From Epiperipatus broadwayi (Eukaryota > Onychophora > Udeonychophora > Euonychophora > Peripatidae): 64,000 nucleotides of DNA. Shown here in pieces: positions 49,291 through 64,000 of this stretch (the first letter of the stretch is position 1; every line of letters begins with the position of its first letter). The DNA lies in the NCBI GenBank assembly GCA_028023455.1, contig JAQFVV010006352.1:2500204-2564203 (forward strand), read 5' to 3'. The position numbers were made by a program, and so were the translations under genes. The notes under the pieces are model-generated. The model was given only the letters and a program-made list of their open reading frames with translations. It was not told the origin of the DNA and did no database searches.

Positions 49291-49652
49291 TTCTATCATT
49301 TCTGAAGCTTTTTCTTATTTTATACATCTAATTGTGTTACTTTTTATTTAAATGTTAGAAAGGAAAATATCACTGATATTTACCTTCAACAAATTTGTGT
49401 AATAAAATAATAATATAATTAAAATAAAACTTGAATTTAAATTAAACTTACTGTGTGAACGAGATAAAATATTGCTGCCAATCTTCGTATTGTTTTATTA
49501 AAACGTAATTCTAAATACTATAACAAAAATAAGAATTATTTCCATTTATATAGTTAAACTATCTATCAATCATCTAAATATCTATAGGAATATCTATTTA
49601 CCTTAATATTTACCTTTCTATCAAGATCAATAATATATATATATATATATAT

Positions 49653-52015
49653 TGAGATAGTACCTATTAGTTCAGTCATGTTATTATAACCAACTTTTTT
49701 TTTACGTTCAGATATATATATATATTTTTTTTGCAATTATATTATAACTATAAATATAGCGTTACCAAGGGTTACTAAAATAGTGATTATAGCTGAGACC
49801 TGATAAAATATGCTGCTAAATTATAAAAATCGTTGTCAGTAGTGTTAATTAAATAATACTGAATAGCAAATTAATTAAAACATTTAAGATATAAATCCAT
49901 TACATTTTAGGGTATCAATTCTAACTGGTTATAACTAATACTTTAGAAGCGATTATAGCATAATATATATATAACGATAAAGTAAGCCACTGCCAGTAAT
50001 TATCATACAAACAGATTTATTTATGCATATATATATAAAGTTTAAAATTATTTTAGTGATTTACATTTAAACATTTAACATTATTTTTAACTTTGATTTT
50101 ACTTTAATTTACATTGAGTTACTATTATATTATAAATTTACATTTTTAATCAAGTTCGCACAGATGGGCTTATAAACCTGTTTAATATGTTGCTATAGAT
50201 CGGTTACATAGATCTCCACGGTCAAAAACATCTCAAAGTAAACATAAACGATCAAAATACAAAGTTATTGATTACTGACAATTGCAGAGGGAAATATAAG
50301 AAACCCTCTAGTATTCATCGTAAGATACCTGCATCGTCACCAATAACTTAAAAGACATCCGAATAAATACCTTTTAGATACTCACCGTAAGGTATCAGTA
50401 TTTGTCGAATGTCTATATACTTTGATCAAATATGAAAACGCAAACATATTTAACCGATAGCCAATCCATGCAAGCGTCTATAAACAACTTAAATTTAATA
50501 GTTTTATAGGATCGAGCCTGAATATACTATATAGATTTGCATTCGAAAAATAAAATATTCTATCCCTATTTAACCCTAGGCAACACATTTCGCAATCAAC
50601 CGGCGCCAATCCATCTGATACATTCATGTATTCAATGTAGCATGATACGACAACACAATTATATTGTCAGGAATGTACATCTGAACAATATGAAGAAAGA
50701 AAAACGACATTGACTCTCCACCCACAGGGATGTGACATCTGTGGGCAAGTAGATCAATAAACTAAAAACTCCATAGGAATGGGCTGCGGTATTCTGCCGA
50801 CTTACAAACCCATCCATAGGCAAACAGAGGGTGTGTGGCGTATATCTATAATCCTGCCCGTGGCGGATCTCATATTACACCTACTAATTACATAAATATA
50901 TCCAATCCATTGAACCAATTCAACTACGAAATGAACAACCCAAGATTACCCTCCCTTAATATATCTTTACAAATCGATACAGCCATTCACGCCCGACTTA
51001 AGTTTAAACATTTTTTTTTATAATTTATTTAACGGAAAACAGAAATCATAATAAAACTTAAAGAACAAAATTAAATAAATAAATAAATAAATGGAAATGA
51101 TTTTACAAATTAAATACATTAAATAAAATTATAACCAATTAATAAATATTGTTGGTCAGATAGAATAATATTAAAATCATTTTAAATATGAAAAGTTTTT
51201 AATTTACTGTTCATAAATTTTAAAGTTCTTACGGTTATTGAAATAGTTCATCCTATTATATTCCTGGCCGTTTAAAACGTGAATTCCCACGTCGTCCGAA
51301 GATTAGTATCCGGTTGATTTATTTATTTATCCTTTGGAGATTTTGTTTTTCGTGTAGTTGGTCCTCATTGTAGAAACGATGGCCCATTTTTTTCTCTTTC
51401 TTAGCAGAACTGAAGGGATTGAAGCTGTGCGTCTTTTTCAATCCCCCCAGCGCTAACACCTAGCTGTTACATCGTCAATAATCAATCAATTTCCAGTCAC
51501 TAGTCACTGATTAATAATTTCCAAAATTTTCCTTTTATATTAATGAGAAGGATTGAATTTACATTACGTCATCGATGAGATGATCCTTTTCGTTGAGGTC
51601 CGATTCCATAGGGATTTCTTCTTATTTGCTAACAGTTTTTATTGTTTTCTTATCTGACAGGTGTTTTTACATTTAAATGCCGAAGGCTGGTTTACATTTA
51701 ACTAATTAACAATCATTTCCATTTCTAATTAATTACCCTGTTTTCCAAATCAAAAATATATTTAAAGACAGATTTAAAGATATAATTTTATCTCCAAATC
51801 TTTTTTAAAATTTAGTTTTAAAAATACCTTTTTCTTTAATAAAAATTTTATTTTAATAATTTTTCATTATCTGTGCGACTTAATATATAAGAGTTTAAGA
51901 CGATATTTTAATTTCAATTTTTAAAGAAAGTTTTTAAATGCGAACTTTTTATTTTAACTTGTTTAATAATATATATAAAAAAAAAACAATGTAACGAACG
52001 TCTGTGCTCGTTACA
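49653..52015. mobile_element. Possible solo LTR (2.36 kb)
   Basis: The block lies between two TA tracts. It begins TGAGATAGTACC and ends CTCGTTACA, so it has TG...CA ends in the same setting as the other LTRs here. Its base composition is less AT-rich at 50.2-51.5 kb. No second copy exists in the window, so the boundaries are unproven. The final 26 bp (51990-52015) form a hairpin, TGTAACGA...TCGTTACA. A GGCGCC at about 50602 resembles PBS sequence but is internal. No coding region was recognised. Confidence 0.3.
49670..49835. repeat. Direct repeat partner of 52733-52890
   Basis: TTATTATAACCAAC, then TATAAATATAGCGTTRC, RGGTTAC and GCTAAATTATAAAA occur in the same order in both blocks, about 3.07 kb apart, at roughly 80% identity by eye. 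They are an old duplication or two members of one repeat family. Confidence 0.7.
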
Positions 52016-52027
52016 ATATATATATAT

Positions 52028-52546
52028 CAGTGGTCTTCAACCTTTTCACACCTGCAGACCGGTAAAACTAAGGATAAGGTTTCGCGGCCTGGCAAAAATA
52101 AGAATAAGGTTTCGCGGACCAGCAGAAGTCTATAGATAAACTTTCTTAAAGATATAAATTTATTAGCTTTAGATGAGCATAATTGTTATAACTGATCAAA
52201 ACAACAACGTTAAATATACAAGATAAAATTATATATACATGGAGTTTGTATAATAAAAAACTTTTTTTTTTTAATTTTGAATTTTTTTAGAAAAGTAATA
52301 AAAAATTTAATTCCACCCTCCCCCCCATAAACATCTGTGATAACTAAAAAAACCAATTAATTTATGTATGATTGATTAGATTTTGTTTTCGTTCTGTTTC
52401 TTTTTTTTTTAATTGGGTAAAAATGAGATGAAAAAATAAATAAAAATTGTTTATATTAATTAAAAGTTTAAACTCTTCTTATTTTGTTATTACAGACTTT
52501 CCTGCTGCTCGGCACCCGTCCGCGGACCAAGGGTTGAAGATCACTG
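52028..52546. mobile_element. hAT-type MITE (519 bp)
   Basis: The ends CAGTGGTCTTCAACC and GGTTGAAGATCACTG are near-perfect inverted repeats of the common hAT type. ATATATAT lies on both sides, consistent with the 8-bp duplication of hAT transposases, although the target is a TA repeat. Internal GGTTTCGCGG is duplicated at about 52080 and 52110. No transposase is encoded. Confidence 0.85.
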
Positions 52547-52732
52547 ATATATATAATACATGTATTTAAAATATTAATTAATAATTTTTTATTATCGCAG
52601 AAAATATTCCCATAAATAATTATAAGTACAATAAGATTTTAAAATATCTAAGCAGAAATTTAAGAATTATAATTAAAGATGAAAACTTTTTTTTTTAAAT
52701 GAAGAAAGAGGCAAATGAAATAATAACCCAAT

Positions 52733-52890
52733 TAATTCAGTAATATTATTATAACCAACTTTAATTTAAAAAAAAAAAAATAGAATTTTCTTTTTCAATT
52801 TTATTATAATTATAAATATAGCGTTGCAAAAGGTTACCAAAATGGCAATTATAGCTAAGAACTGATAAAACATGTTGCTAAATTATAAAA
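52733..52890. repeat. Direct repeat partner of 49670-49835
   Basis: See the partner block for the shared landmarks. It lies outside the possible solo LTR. Confidence 0.7.
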
Positions 52891-53354
52891 TTCCTGGCCA
52901 AATTTAAAATCAAGTAAAAACCTTCTTTAAATAACTTATAATATCAATCCCACATTACACAGAGGTATAATTTATGGTTAAATACCTGCAATAAAATAAA
53001 TAAATCACTCTTGACATAGTTATAATTTCAGAAAATTGTATTCTGTTTAAAATAGATCTAGACAAATTTTTACCTCCACAAAACATTTAAATGTGCACAT
53101 ATGTATTTTGCCATGTGCATAACTGTGATATAAACTGTTTTCCAGAAAGTGAAATATATTTAAGAAAAGCGATAGAGATAACAAATAAGCACACAAAATA
53201 AAAAATTGTTAATTTAGAAATTTTAATCTTGTTGATTTTAGTAAAATCAGGTAATAATCTATCATTTGGTGTAACAAAAAAAACAATAAGAGTATATTTG
53301 CTCTGATAATAATTTTATTTGAAATAATTCTCTTATATAAATTGTGTAATAAAT

Positions 53355-53429
53355 ATGGCTGATTTACTATACATAAGGAACCAGGAGGATGATATCTTCT
53401 GGAAGAAAGTTGTTGCCAAGCCGACCTAA
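53355..53429 (+). other. Short open frame, 24 codons, possible gene fragment
   Basis: ATG at 53355 opens MADLLYIRNQEDDIFWKKVV plus AKPT, then TAA. The TAA overlaps an AATAAA at 53428-53433. The codon and residue mix looks protein-like in otherwise AT-rich spacer, but it could also be a retrocopy scrap. The family is not recognised and no splice acceptor is evident. Confidence 0.2.
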
Positions 53430-54618
53430 TAAAAATTTTGCATACTAAATACAATTAAAAGAAAAAGAGTTTGAATTCACATAACATATTCATCACATGC
53501 TCATCACTATATAAACAAGTGTCAATAAAGTGCAGTGTTCTTAAAGAAGGAAACTTTATTTTGACATTTTAATTCTTTACCACTCTAAAACAAGTATATT
53601 TTATTTGATCAAGGTAAATCAAGGGCATATCTGATTTTAGCTTAGAACTCCAGATTTCAGAACATTTGTAAGTCATATAGAAATATGTATATATCTAAGA
53701 AAACTGGAAGACACTTCCTACATAGTTTTACTTGTAGAATAAGCCTCTCGTTAGTTTATATAAAGCCATTTTTATAAAAACTATAAATATGAATATTGAA
53801 ATTATAATAGTCCTTTTTACACTTACCTCAAAATATTTCTGCCAAACTGTAACTAAACGAACAATATTAAAAACTATCAATCATTGAAATCTGAAATCTT
53901 TTGCATGACCTATAGTAGAATATGTTTATTTTAATATTTTACTTATAAGAATCCTACATCAGACATATCGATGAAAATGTGTTTATTACATTTGAGACAA
54001 AATGTTATCTTCTTTACTATTTTCTCCTTGTTTTTTTACAAGTAAATTTGCCTCCTAACATGCTAAAGCAAATCTAGGAACCTTAAAAGTTCACACTGAC
54101 ATTCCTTATGATTTTTGTATGTATTTGGATTTATATATGGATTAAATTTTACATTGTTTGAATATATTTACTCAAGGCAACAATCTCATATACAATAATA
54201 AACAGATAGTAATTGGCGGTTTTCTGATGATATCAAAGTATAATTTTTTAATTTTTATTCTTCATTAAATTAAAAATTCCTGAAAATATTTAATTCAATG
54301 TATACAATTTCTGAAGATTAAGTTTTATTTGCAGGATATCAAGAAAGATGCAAGTTGTCTGCATTCTCACACTTATAAAAAGTTTTTGAAGTTAAATCCT
54401 TATAATAACTTGCTTTTGAGGAAGAAAATATGTTTATTTTTAGACCAAAAACTTGTCTGTTTGCCATTGTTTGTAGTTCAGTCTTTATTCTTATATATAA
54501 ATCCTCAAATTTCTACTTATAAGTTAAAATAGATTGGAAGTTTTGCCTAAATTTTTTGTAATGTGTGAAACTAGAAACTATTTTTTTAAATATAATACAT
54601 TATCTCATAAGATCAAGA
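53430..54618. other. Spacer with one weak exon-like block
   Basis: TTTTATTTGCAG at about 54325-54336 is a good acceptor, followed by an open frame (DIKKDASCLHSHTYKKFLKL...) to a TAG at about 54530. No donor or homology was seen. Nothing else was recognised. Confidence 0.25.
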
Positions 54619-54632
54619 TAAGCTGCCTTATT

Positions 54633-54745
54633 TTTTTTTCATATGTCAAAGCATCGGCTGGGAAGCAAATCCATGACAACTGTCTGCAAGCAACTTCTTG
54701 CTTGCAAGGCGGCTGCACTGACCGCTCGGCTACCAACACTTGACT
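54633..54745 (-). mobile_element. Full-length tRNA-derived SINE
   Basis: The minus strand has a perfect A box TAGCCGAGCGG (plus 54722-54732), a B-box-like GGATTTGCTTCCC, the family 3' end CCAGCCGATGCTTTGACA, and a short A tail. The target-site duplication AAGCTGCYTTATT lies at 54620-54632 and 54746-54758. The tRNA part with GCCGAGCGG resembles Leu/Ser-class tRNAs. At about 113 bp this is the most complete of the three family members in the window. Confidence 0.85.
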
Positions 54746-54915
54746 AAGCTGCTTTATTTATCTCAAATTTATTCACTGATTGAAAATTATTTAAGTTTTC
54801 AGTTTTATATAATTCAAAATAAAGTCTAGTCAATAGTAATAGATAGAATTACAAATACTACAAATTCATTTACTATTCAAGTTCGCAAAAACATTGATTT
54901 GTCTTGTTGTTGCAG

Positions 54916-54954
54916 ATTTTTGAAAAGCCAAAACCTGAAAAAAATTATCTTTAA
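54916..54954 (+). other. Possible terminal exon (weak)
   Basis: CTTGTTGTTGCAG is a strong acceptor. The 39 bp that follow read IFEKPKPEKNYL and stop. No upstream exon could be tied to it. Confidence 0.2.
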
Positions 54955-59903
<4,949 letters not shown>

Positions 59904-59960
59904 AATCAAAACTACCCCAAATCTAAAATTAAACCAGACCAGAATAAAAATAATATTAAA

Positions 59961-60004
59961 ACACAACCTAAGGTTTCACTGCTACAAGCAGACTTCTCAA
60001 GTGT
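59961..60004 (-). ncRNA. Hammerhead-like motif, left inverted repeat
   Basis: The mirror image of the motif at 60667-60710, with the same sequence on the opposite strand. Confidence 0.45.
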
Positions 60005-60006
60005 AA

Positions 60007-60627
60007 AGAAATAATAAAAAAAAAAACACACATTATCAATTTTATAAAGATTATTTAAGTGTTGGATACTCTGATAAATTTGTTAAAAGTATTTTATTTA
60101 ATAGTAATATTTGTAAGGATGTAAAGGTTAAAGAAAAATATGATTTTATTTCTTTGCCATTTAAATTGTCTTCTTATAAAATTGTGTGTAGAAATAGTAA
60201 ATTGTTTGGAAATAAGAAAATTGCTTGGAAAAGGGGTGTTACATTGAATAATTTATTGAATAATACAAAGGAAGTTTTTGATAGAAAGACTATTCTTGGT
60301 GTGGTATATTTTATTCCTTGTTTATTTTGTAAGAAGGTTTACATAGGTCAGAGTAGTTTGAGTTTAAATGAAAGAGTAAAGGTTCATAAAAGTAGAGTTA
60401 AAAATAGATATCTTAGTTCTGCTTTGTATGTCCATGAAAAAGATACAGGCCACACTATTGATTTTGATGAAGCTAAGGTTGTCTTCTTTGAGAGAAATGA
60501 AATCAAAAGAAGAATTAAAGAGTCTTTATTATTGAAAATTTATGATTCTGAAGCAATTAACTTATTTAAGAGTTCTTTTAATATTAAGGGTGGATGGGAA
60601 GTGAATGGATTTGTGGGTAGTTTTTAA
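60007..60627 (+). CDS. Penelope-like GIY-YIG endonuclease, C-terminal part
   Basis: A stop-to-stop frame of 206 residues without an ATG, so it is the C-terminal portion of a longer PLE protein. In intact elements the reverse transcriptase precedes this part and the endonuclease nicks the target for priming. Residues 1-95 correspond to the linker (SDKFVKSILFN, then LPFKLSSYKIVCRNSK and WKRGVTLNNLLNN). The GIY-YIG core follows: GVVYFIPC, two cysteines spaced as CLFC, KVYIGQSSLSL, the conserved Arg in LNERVKVHKSR, and GHTIDFDEAKVV. Then come RRIKESLLLK and the Glu/Asn-containing DSEAINLF. All expected catalytic landmarks (Tyr, Tyr, Arg, His, Glu) seem present, and the frame is undamaged. It is uncertain whether it is translated without the reverse transcriptase. 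Confidence 0.88.
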   Translation, partial: RNNKKKNTHYQFYKDYLSVGYSDKFVKSILFNSNICKDVKVKEKYDFISLPFKLSSYKIVCRNSKLFGNKKIAWKRGVTLNNLLNNTKEVFDRKTILGVVYFIPCLFCKKVYIGQSSLSLNERVKVHKSRVKNRYLSSALYVHEKDTGHTIDFDEAKVVFFERNEIKRRIKESLLLKIYDSEAINLFKSSFNIKGGWEVNGFVGSF

Positions 60628-60666
60628 TAGTATATATAATGTGTGTTTTTTTTTTATTATTTCTTT

Positions 60667-60710
60667 ACACTTGAGAAGTCTGCTTGTAGCAGTGAAACCT
60701 TAGGTTGTGT
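60667..60710 (+). ncRNA. Hammerhead-like motif, right inverted repeat
   Basis: Stem I ACAC/GTGT (60667-60670, 60707-60710), core TTGAGAA (60671-60677), stem II CTGC/GCAG with loop TTGTA (60680-60692), GAAA (60694-60697), stem III ACC/GGT with a TTA loop, then U at the cleavage position. It fits CUGANGA except that C3 is U and G8 is A, a change that keeps the 3-8 pair. A bulged T next to stem II suggests partial decay. Confidence 0.55.
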
Positions 60711-60802
60711 TTTAATATTATTTTTATTCTGGTCTGGTTTAATTTTAGATTTGGGGTAGTTTTGATTTTATATTGACTAGTTTAGCTTTATGCTTGTAAT
60801 GT

Positions 60803-60833
60803 TTATATATATATATATATATATATATACTAG

Positions 60834-60877
<44 letters not shown>
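60803..60877. repeat. (TA)n microsatellites
   Basis: Two TA runs separated by CTAGATATACA. Confidence 0.9.
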
Positions 60878-60879
<2 letters not shown>

Positions 60880-60915
60880 CTACAAATCTATGTCTGTATT
60901 TCTTTAAAATAATAT

Positions 60916-61072
60916 AAACTTATAAATAAATATTAGAAAATACAGTAATTAAAATTTGTCAAAAAGAACAAAGAATATAGACTACAAGGATAGGTGAAAG
61001 CGCTCCTATATTTTTTATTCTTTTTAACAAATTTTAATTACTGTATTTTCTAATATTTATTTATAAGTTTGC
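60916..61072. repeat. Palindrome of PLE tail with hammerhead-like loop
   Basis: Arms of about 52 bp (60916-60968 and 61019-61072) are near-perfect reverse complements and carry the conserved PLE tail sequence (AAATACAGTAATTAAAATTT). The centre reads ATATAG, then GGATAGGTGAAAGCGCTC, then CTATAT. The GAAAGCGCTC half of the hammerhead is retained and its stem I merges with the long palindrome, but the CUGANGA half is missing. (CA)n(TA)n follows at 61075-61110. Confidence 0.75.
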
Positions 61073-61074
61073 AT

Positions 61075-61110
<36 letters not shown>

Positions 61111-61111
<1 letters not shown>

Positions 61112-61310
61112 AGAACTAACTAAATAATAAATATAAGAACTAACTAAAGAAAAAATAAAAACATCAAAAAAAAAAACATAATAAAATAAAATAAAAACAT
61201 AATATATATATATATATAATATTTATTATTTGATGTCTGTATTTTTTAAAGGAATAAACATAATTATATAATTGAATATTTGTAAATACAGTAACTAAAT
61301 AATTAAAATT
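61111..61310. other. Short low-complexity spacer
   Basis: AAGAACTAACTAAA is repeated twice, followed by A-rich sequence, a TA tract and then a diverged PLE tail (about 61240-61310). Confidence 0.5.
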
Positions 61311-61880
61311 TTTATTCACTTAGGAGCGCTTTCGATTATCCCAGTAATTTTTGTCAACTAAATCTTTGAAAGGCTAACTTTCCCACAATTCCATGAGTTT
61401 AACATTTGCTGCTTGCCTGTTAATTAAGTCATGTTTATATTTGTATATTAGCATAGCTTCCTTTATTTTTATTTTATTGTTATTTTTTTCAATTTGCAAT
61501 ATTTTTACTTTATTAAAATTGAAGTCAAAACCATAAATACATGATTTATTATGGTTGTAAAAAACAGATGCTGAAATATTATCTACTATGCAATTTTGTT
61601 TTGATTTCTGAACTCATTTTAATAATAGCAAGTGCTCTTTAGTTTTTTTTCTAATGTATATCTAGTTTCACCTATATATACACTACCACACCTACATATC
61701 CATTTATAAATGACACAATATTTATTTATAAATGAGGTTTTATCTTTGGAGTTATTTATAAATTTGTTTAATGTAGGAGGTGTGTAAAATGCAATATCAC
61801 ATATACCTTTATAAATTTTGTTTATAAAATTTGAAATATATGGTTTTGATATCCATAATTTATTATTAGCAGGAGAATCA
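61311..61880 (-). pseudogene. Penelope-like element 3' end, GIY-YIG remnant
   Basis: On the minus strand the translation from about 61830 gives KFYKGICDIAFYTPPTLNKF, then CVIYKWICRCG and SVYIGETRYTLEKKLK (the GIY-YIG core, with the Cys pair CRC). After frameshifts it gives SVFYNHNKSCIYGFDFNFN, KIKEAMLIYKYKHDLINRQA. It belongs to the same subfamily as the remnant at 23718-24090, with which it also shares the hammerhead-like motif and tail. In-frame stops and shifts show it is dead. The reverse transcriptase is not recognisable upstream (beyond 61880). Confidence 0.82.
61317..61365 (-). ncRNA. Hammerhead-like motif, PLE-associated
   Basis: Minus strand: stem I TTTAG/CTAAG, core TTGACAA (plus 61351-61357), stem II ATTA/TAAT with loop CTGGGA, GAAA (plus 61330-61333), GCGC and UC. 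The core and GAAAGCGCTC are identical to the motif at 23781-23830, while stem II is a different sequence that still pairs. Confidence 0.55.
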
Positions 61881-62559
61881 ATATTATTGTTAAAATTTTT
61901 ATTTTTATATAGGCAAAGGAGAAAATTTGTTTAAACTCGAGAAGGATTGTCAATTAGTATTAATTGATATATTAATGCCAACATCAAAGACAAATGTTAT
62001 CTCTGCTTACATGGATAAAATATTATTATTGCTGTTCTTTATTAGAATAACAATCCATGGAAAATATTTACATAGGATATTCAACTCTCATGAAAAGTTT
62101 AAAATATTATTTGCAAAATATGAAAAAATATGCTATTTTTTCACATTCTCACACCTATATAAAATAGCATTCTGAGCTTTAATCCATTTAACTACTTGGG
62201 GTTATAATAAAGAAGGACCTCCATTTACTTCAGCACAATCATCTATGAAAACAGTTATTATAGGTAGTCTAGAAAACTTATTTAATCTTGGAAATATTGT
62301 CAATTACTAGTAGTTGTTAGATTTCCTGGCAAATCAACATCTCTCACATATATATAAAATCAGTGATTTGTTCATATTAAGATAACATATCTTCAAAATT
62401 TAATGGGAAGATGGTAATCTACTACACTCACCAACTCTTCACACATCCATACCATTGAAAAACTTGAAGATTTGCTATCATTCACACATCCATACTATTG
62501 AAAAAGTTGAAGATTTGCAAACTAAGCACTTGTTATAAATATATGTGTGTGTTGAAGGT
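61881..62559. other. Spacer with a short local duplication
   Basis: ATTCACACATCCATACTATTG-type sequence is repeated at about 62435 and 62479. No gene was recognised. Confidence 0.4.
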
Positions 62560-62715
62560 GATGATATGGTTTATCCTGATAAGTGATGACTCAGAACAAA
62601 ATGCATATATGGGTGATCATTTGTTTTTTTCATGTGTGTGGGCATGTGTATTGGTGGTATGAGATAGAGAGAATGGCTGAAGGGAACATGAATATGTATG
62701 TTTAAATCCCCTATT
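62560..62715 (+). repeat. SINE-like dispersed repeat
   Basis: Related to the arms at 1892-2388: CATGTGTGTGGGCATGTG, GGTATGAGATAG, then a B-box-like GTTTAAATCCCC, then TA repeat. No target-site duplication was seen. Confidence 0.45.
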
Positions 62716-62723
62716 ATATATAT

Positions 62724-64000
62724 TGTGACCTTCTGGTTTGGCACCAGAAATAATATTTATAATTGTGTATGGTTATATCAGTAACATCTGATATTATATT
62801 GTTTAAAAAAAATGAAATAACGTGAAATTTAAAAAAAAATTTATTCATGATTTAAAATAATGATTAGAAGTATTTATAGATGCAATTTGAAATTTATTAG
62901 ATGTTTTGTGGATTACTTTAGGGTATAATTAATGATGGGATAGAGGGTGGCTTGTCATGAACATAGTCAGTCCAGTCAAGTTGATGACAATTTGTTTTGT
63001 TTGTTCATAAATAAATGGTTAGAGTTGTTTTGAGTGATTCTATAGTTCATGTGCTTTACATATTTTAATTCATAGAATAAACAGGGAAGTATGTTTCATT
63101 CATCATCATTAAAATAGTCATATCAGCTTAGTGTCTAGAGTGCATTGTTAGTAAGTATTCATGTATGTCAATATCATTATTCAACTTCATTTTTCATTCA
63201 TATGTTTCATTAAATCATTAAATATCCCACATCACATTCAAATATTTAATTTTATAAATAATAGTATTACAAACTAGATTAATTACATTTTAAATAAATC
63301 AATGGATTATGGACTGGTGGATTATTTAATGACAAATACTGAAAACTATTTTGTTTATTAAAACAATTGTCATCAGTTTTATTCTACTGCTGTAAAAATA
63401 TTTAATTAATAGTTCAATATTTTTTTTATTTATTTAAAAGACGAAATGATTTTTTTTATTTCTCTATTTTTTTTTTTTACCTTCACAAGTTTCTTGCATA
63501 AATTGAGTAAGTTGCAAGGGGAGGGGCAGACTGACAATCTTTTTCTGGTGATGTCAAATATTGTAAACTATTGGAAGAGAAAAATGTGATGTAATTATTA
63601 TTTAAAAAATCTATAAAAGGGCAATCATAATTACTTTTTGGAGGGCAATTATAACTAACTAAGGACAACTACAATTAATTTTTATTTAACAGAGTTTAAT
63701 AGTACAATTATTTTTCCTCTTCCAAAGTTCGAGTTGAAAATTTAAAATATAGTATTTGTTTGCGAAACTGTGTACTTAAAACCACTAAGAGATATGACAA
63801 TTTGTGCTCTTAGCTGATTGTTTAAATTTTCCCACCGTTATGCTGAAATACATGTGAGTGTTATATTATATTATTCAAAATAAATTGTTATTGTTTAAGA
63901 AAATGGGAATGTGTGATAGGATTATAAGATTATCTTATTTAAATTTAAACTTAACAGGAAAGAATAGAAGAATGTTTGTTCATTTTCTAAAATTTAATTT
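62724..64000. other. Unassigned, possible LTR running off the window
   Basis: TGTGACCTTCTGG directly follows a TA tract, as the family A and B LTRs do, and a TTTATT (AATAAA on minus) follows AAAAAAAA at about 62830-62842. No second copy or internal signal is in view, so this is only a suggestion. No gene was recognised to the end of the window. Confidence 0.25.

Noticed and set aside
50595-50620. GGCGCCAAT as a possible primer-binding site
   Set aside because: It is not next to a recognisable LTR end and lies inside the possible solo LTR.

Overview
The window is nuclear DNA of an animal. It is very AT-rich and full of long (TA)n microsatellites, and it has no bacterial gene organisation. Almost everything recognisable is mobile-element sequence. 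Penelope-like elements (PLEs), piggyBac- and hAT-type MITEs, tRNA-derived SINEs and several LTR elements sitting in TA microsatellites together fit an invertebrate, perhaps a mollusc such as a cephalopod. The species cannot be fixed from the sequence alone.

Layout. 1-9.0 kb: AT-rich spacer with a large imperfect inverted repeat (1.9-2.4 kb), a SINE with target-site duplication (6.04-6.15 kb) and an 841-bp piggyBac-like MITE (7.18-8.02 kb). 9.09-15.79 kb: a young LTR retrotransposon (family A copy 1) with 2-kb LTRs and only a gag gene, on the minus strand. 15.82-20.58 kb: a solo LTR of a second family (B), separated from it only by a TA tract. 21.4-21.9 kb: a decayed LINE reverse transcriptase. 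23.7-24.1 kb: a PLE 3' remnant with a hammerhead-like motif. 24.89-30.96 kb: an older family A copy with a broken gag. 31.41-31.84 kb: a small PLE unit with inverted ends. 32.3-34.8 kb: the only place where host coding exons look plausible, though the support is weak. 35.32-48.77 kb: a complete family B element with LTRs of about 5 kb around a 2.65-kb interior. The interior holds one decayed gene for an unrecognised coiled-coil protein, and a second piggyBac-like MITE sits inside the right LTR. 49.6-52.9 kb: a possible solo LTR, a SINE scrap, a hAT MITE and a direct repeat. 53-59.8 kb: mostly featureless spacer with one full SINE. 59.9-61.9 kb: a PLE cluster, including an 865-bp unit in which a GIY-YIG endonuclease reading frame lies between nearly perfect 131-bp inverted repeats. 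62.6-64 kb: a SINE-like repeat and possibly the start of another LTR.

How the parts relate. Families A and B lack any visible pol gene. They keep the cis signals (primer-binding site, polypurine tract, LTRs with polyadenylation signals), so they would have depended on enzymes supplied by other elements. The PLE pieces share a conserved terminal module that folds like a type I hammerhead ribozyme. Five copies can be read in the window. Three carry a paired C3-to-U and G8-to-A change that would keep the 3-8 core base pair. The inverted PLE units with this module, and the gag-only or giant-LTR retroelements in TA microsatellites, are the parts most worth following up.
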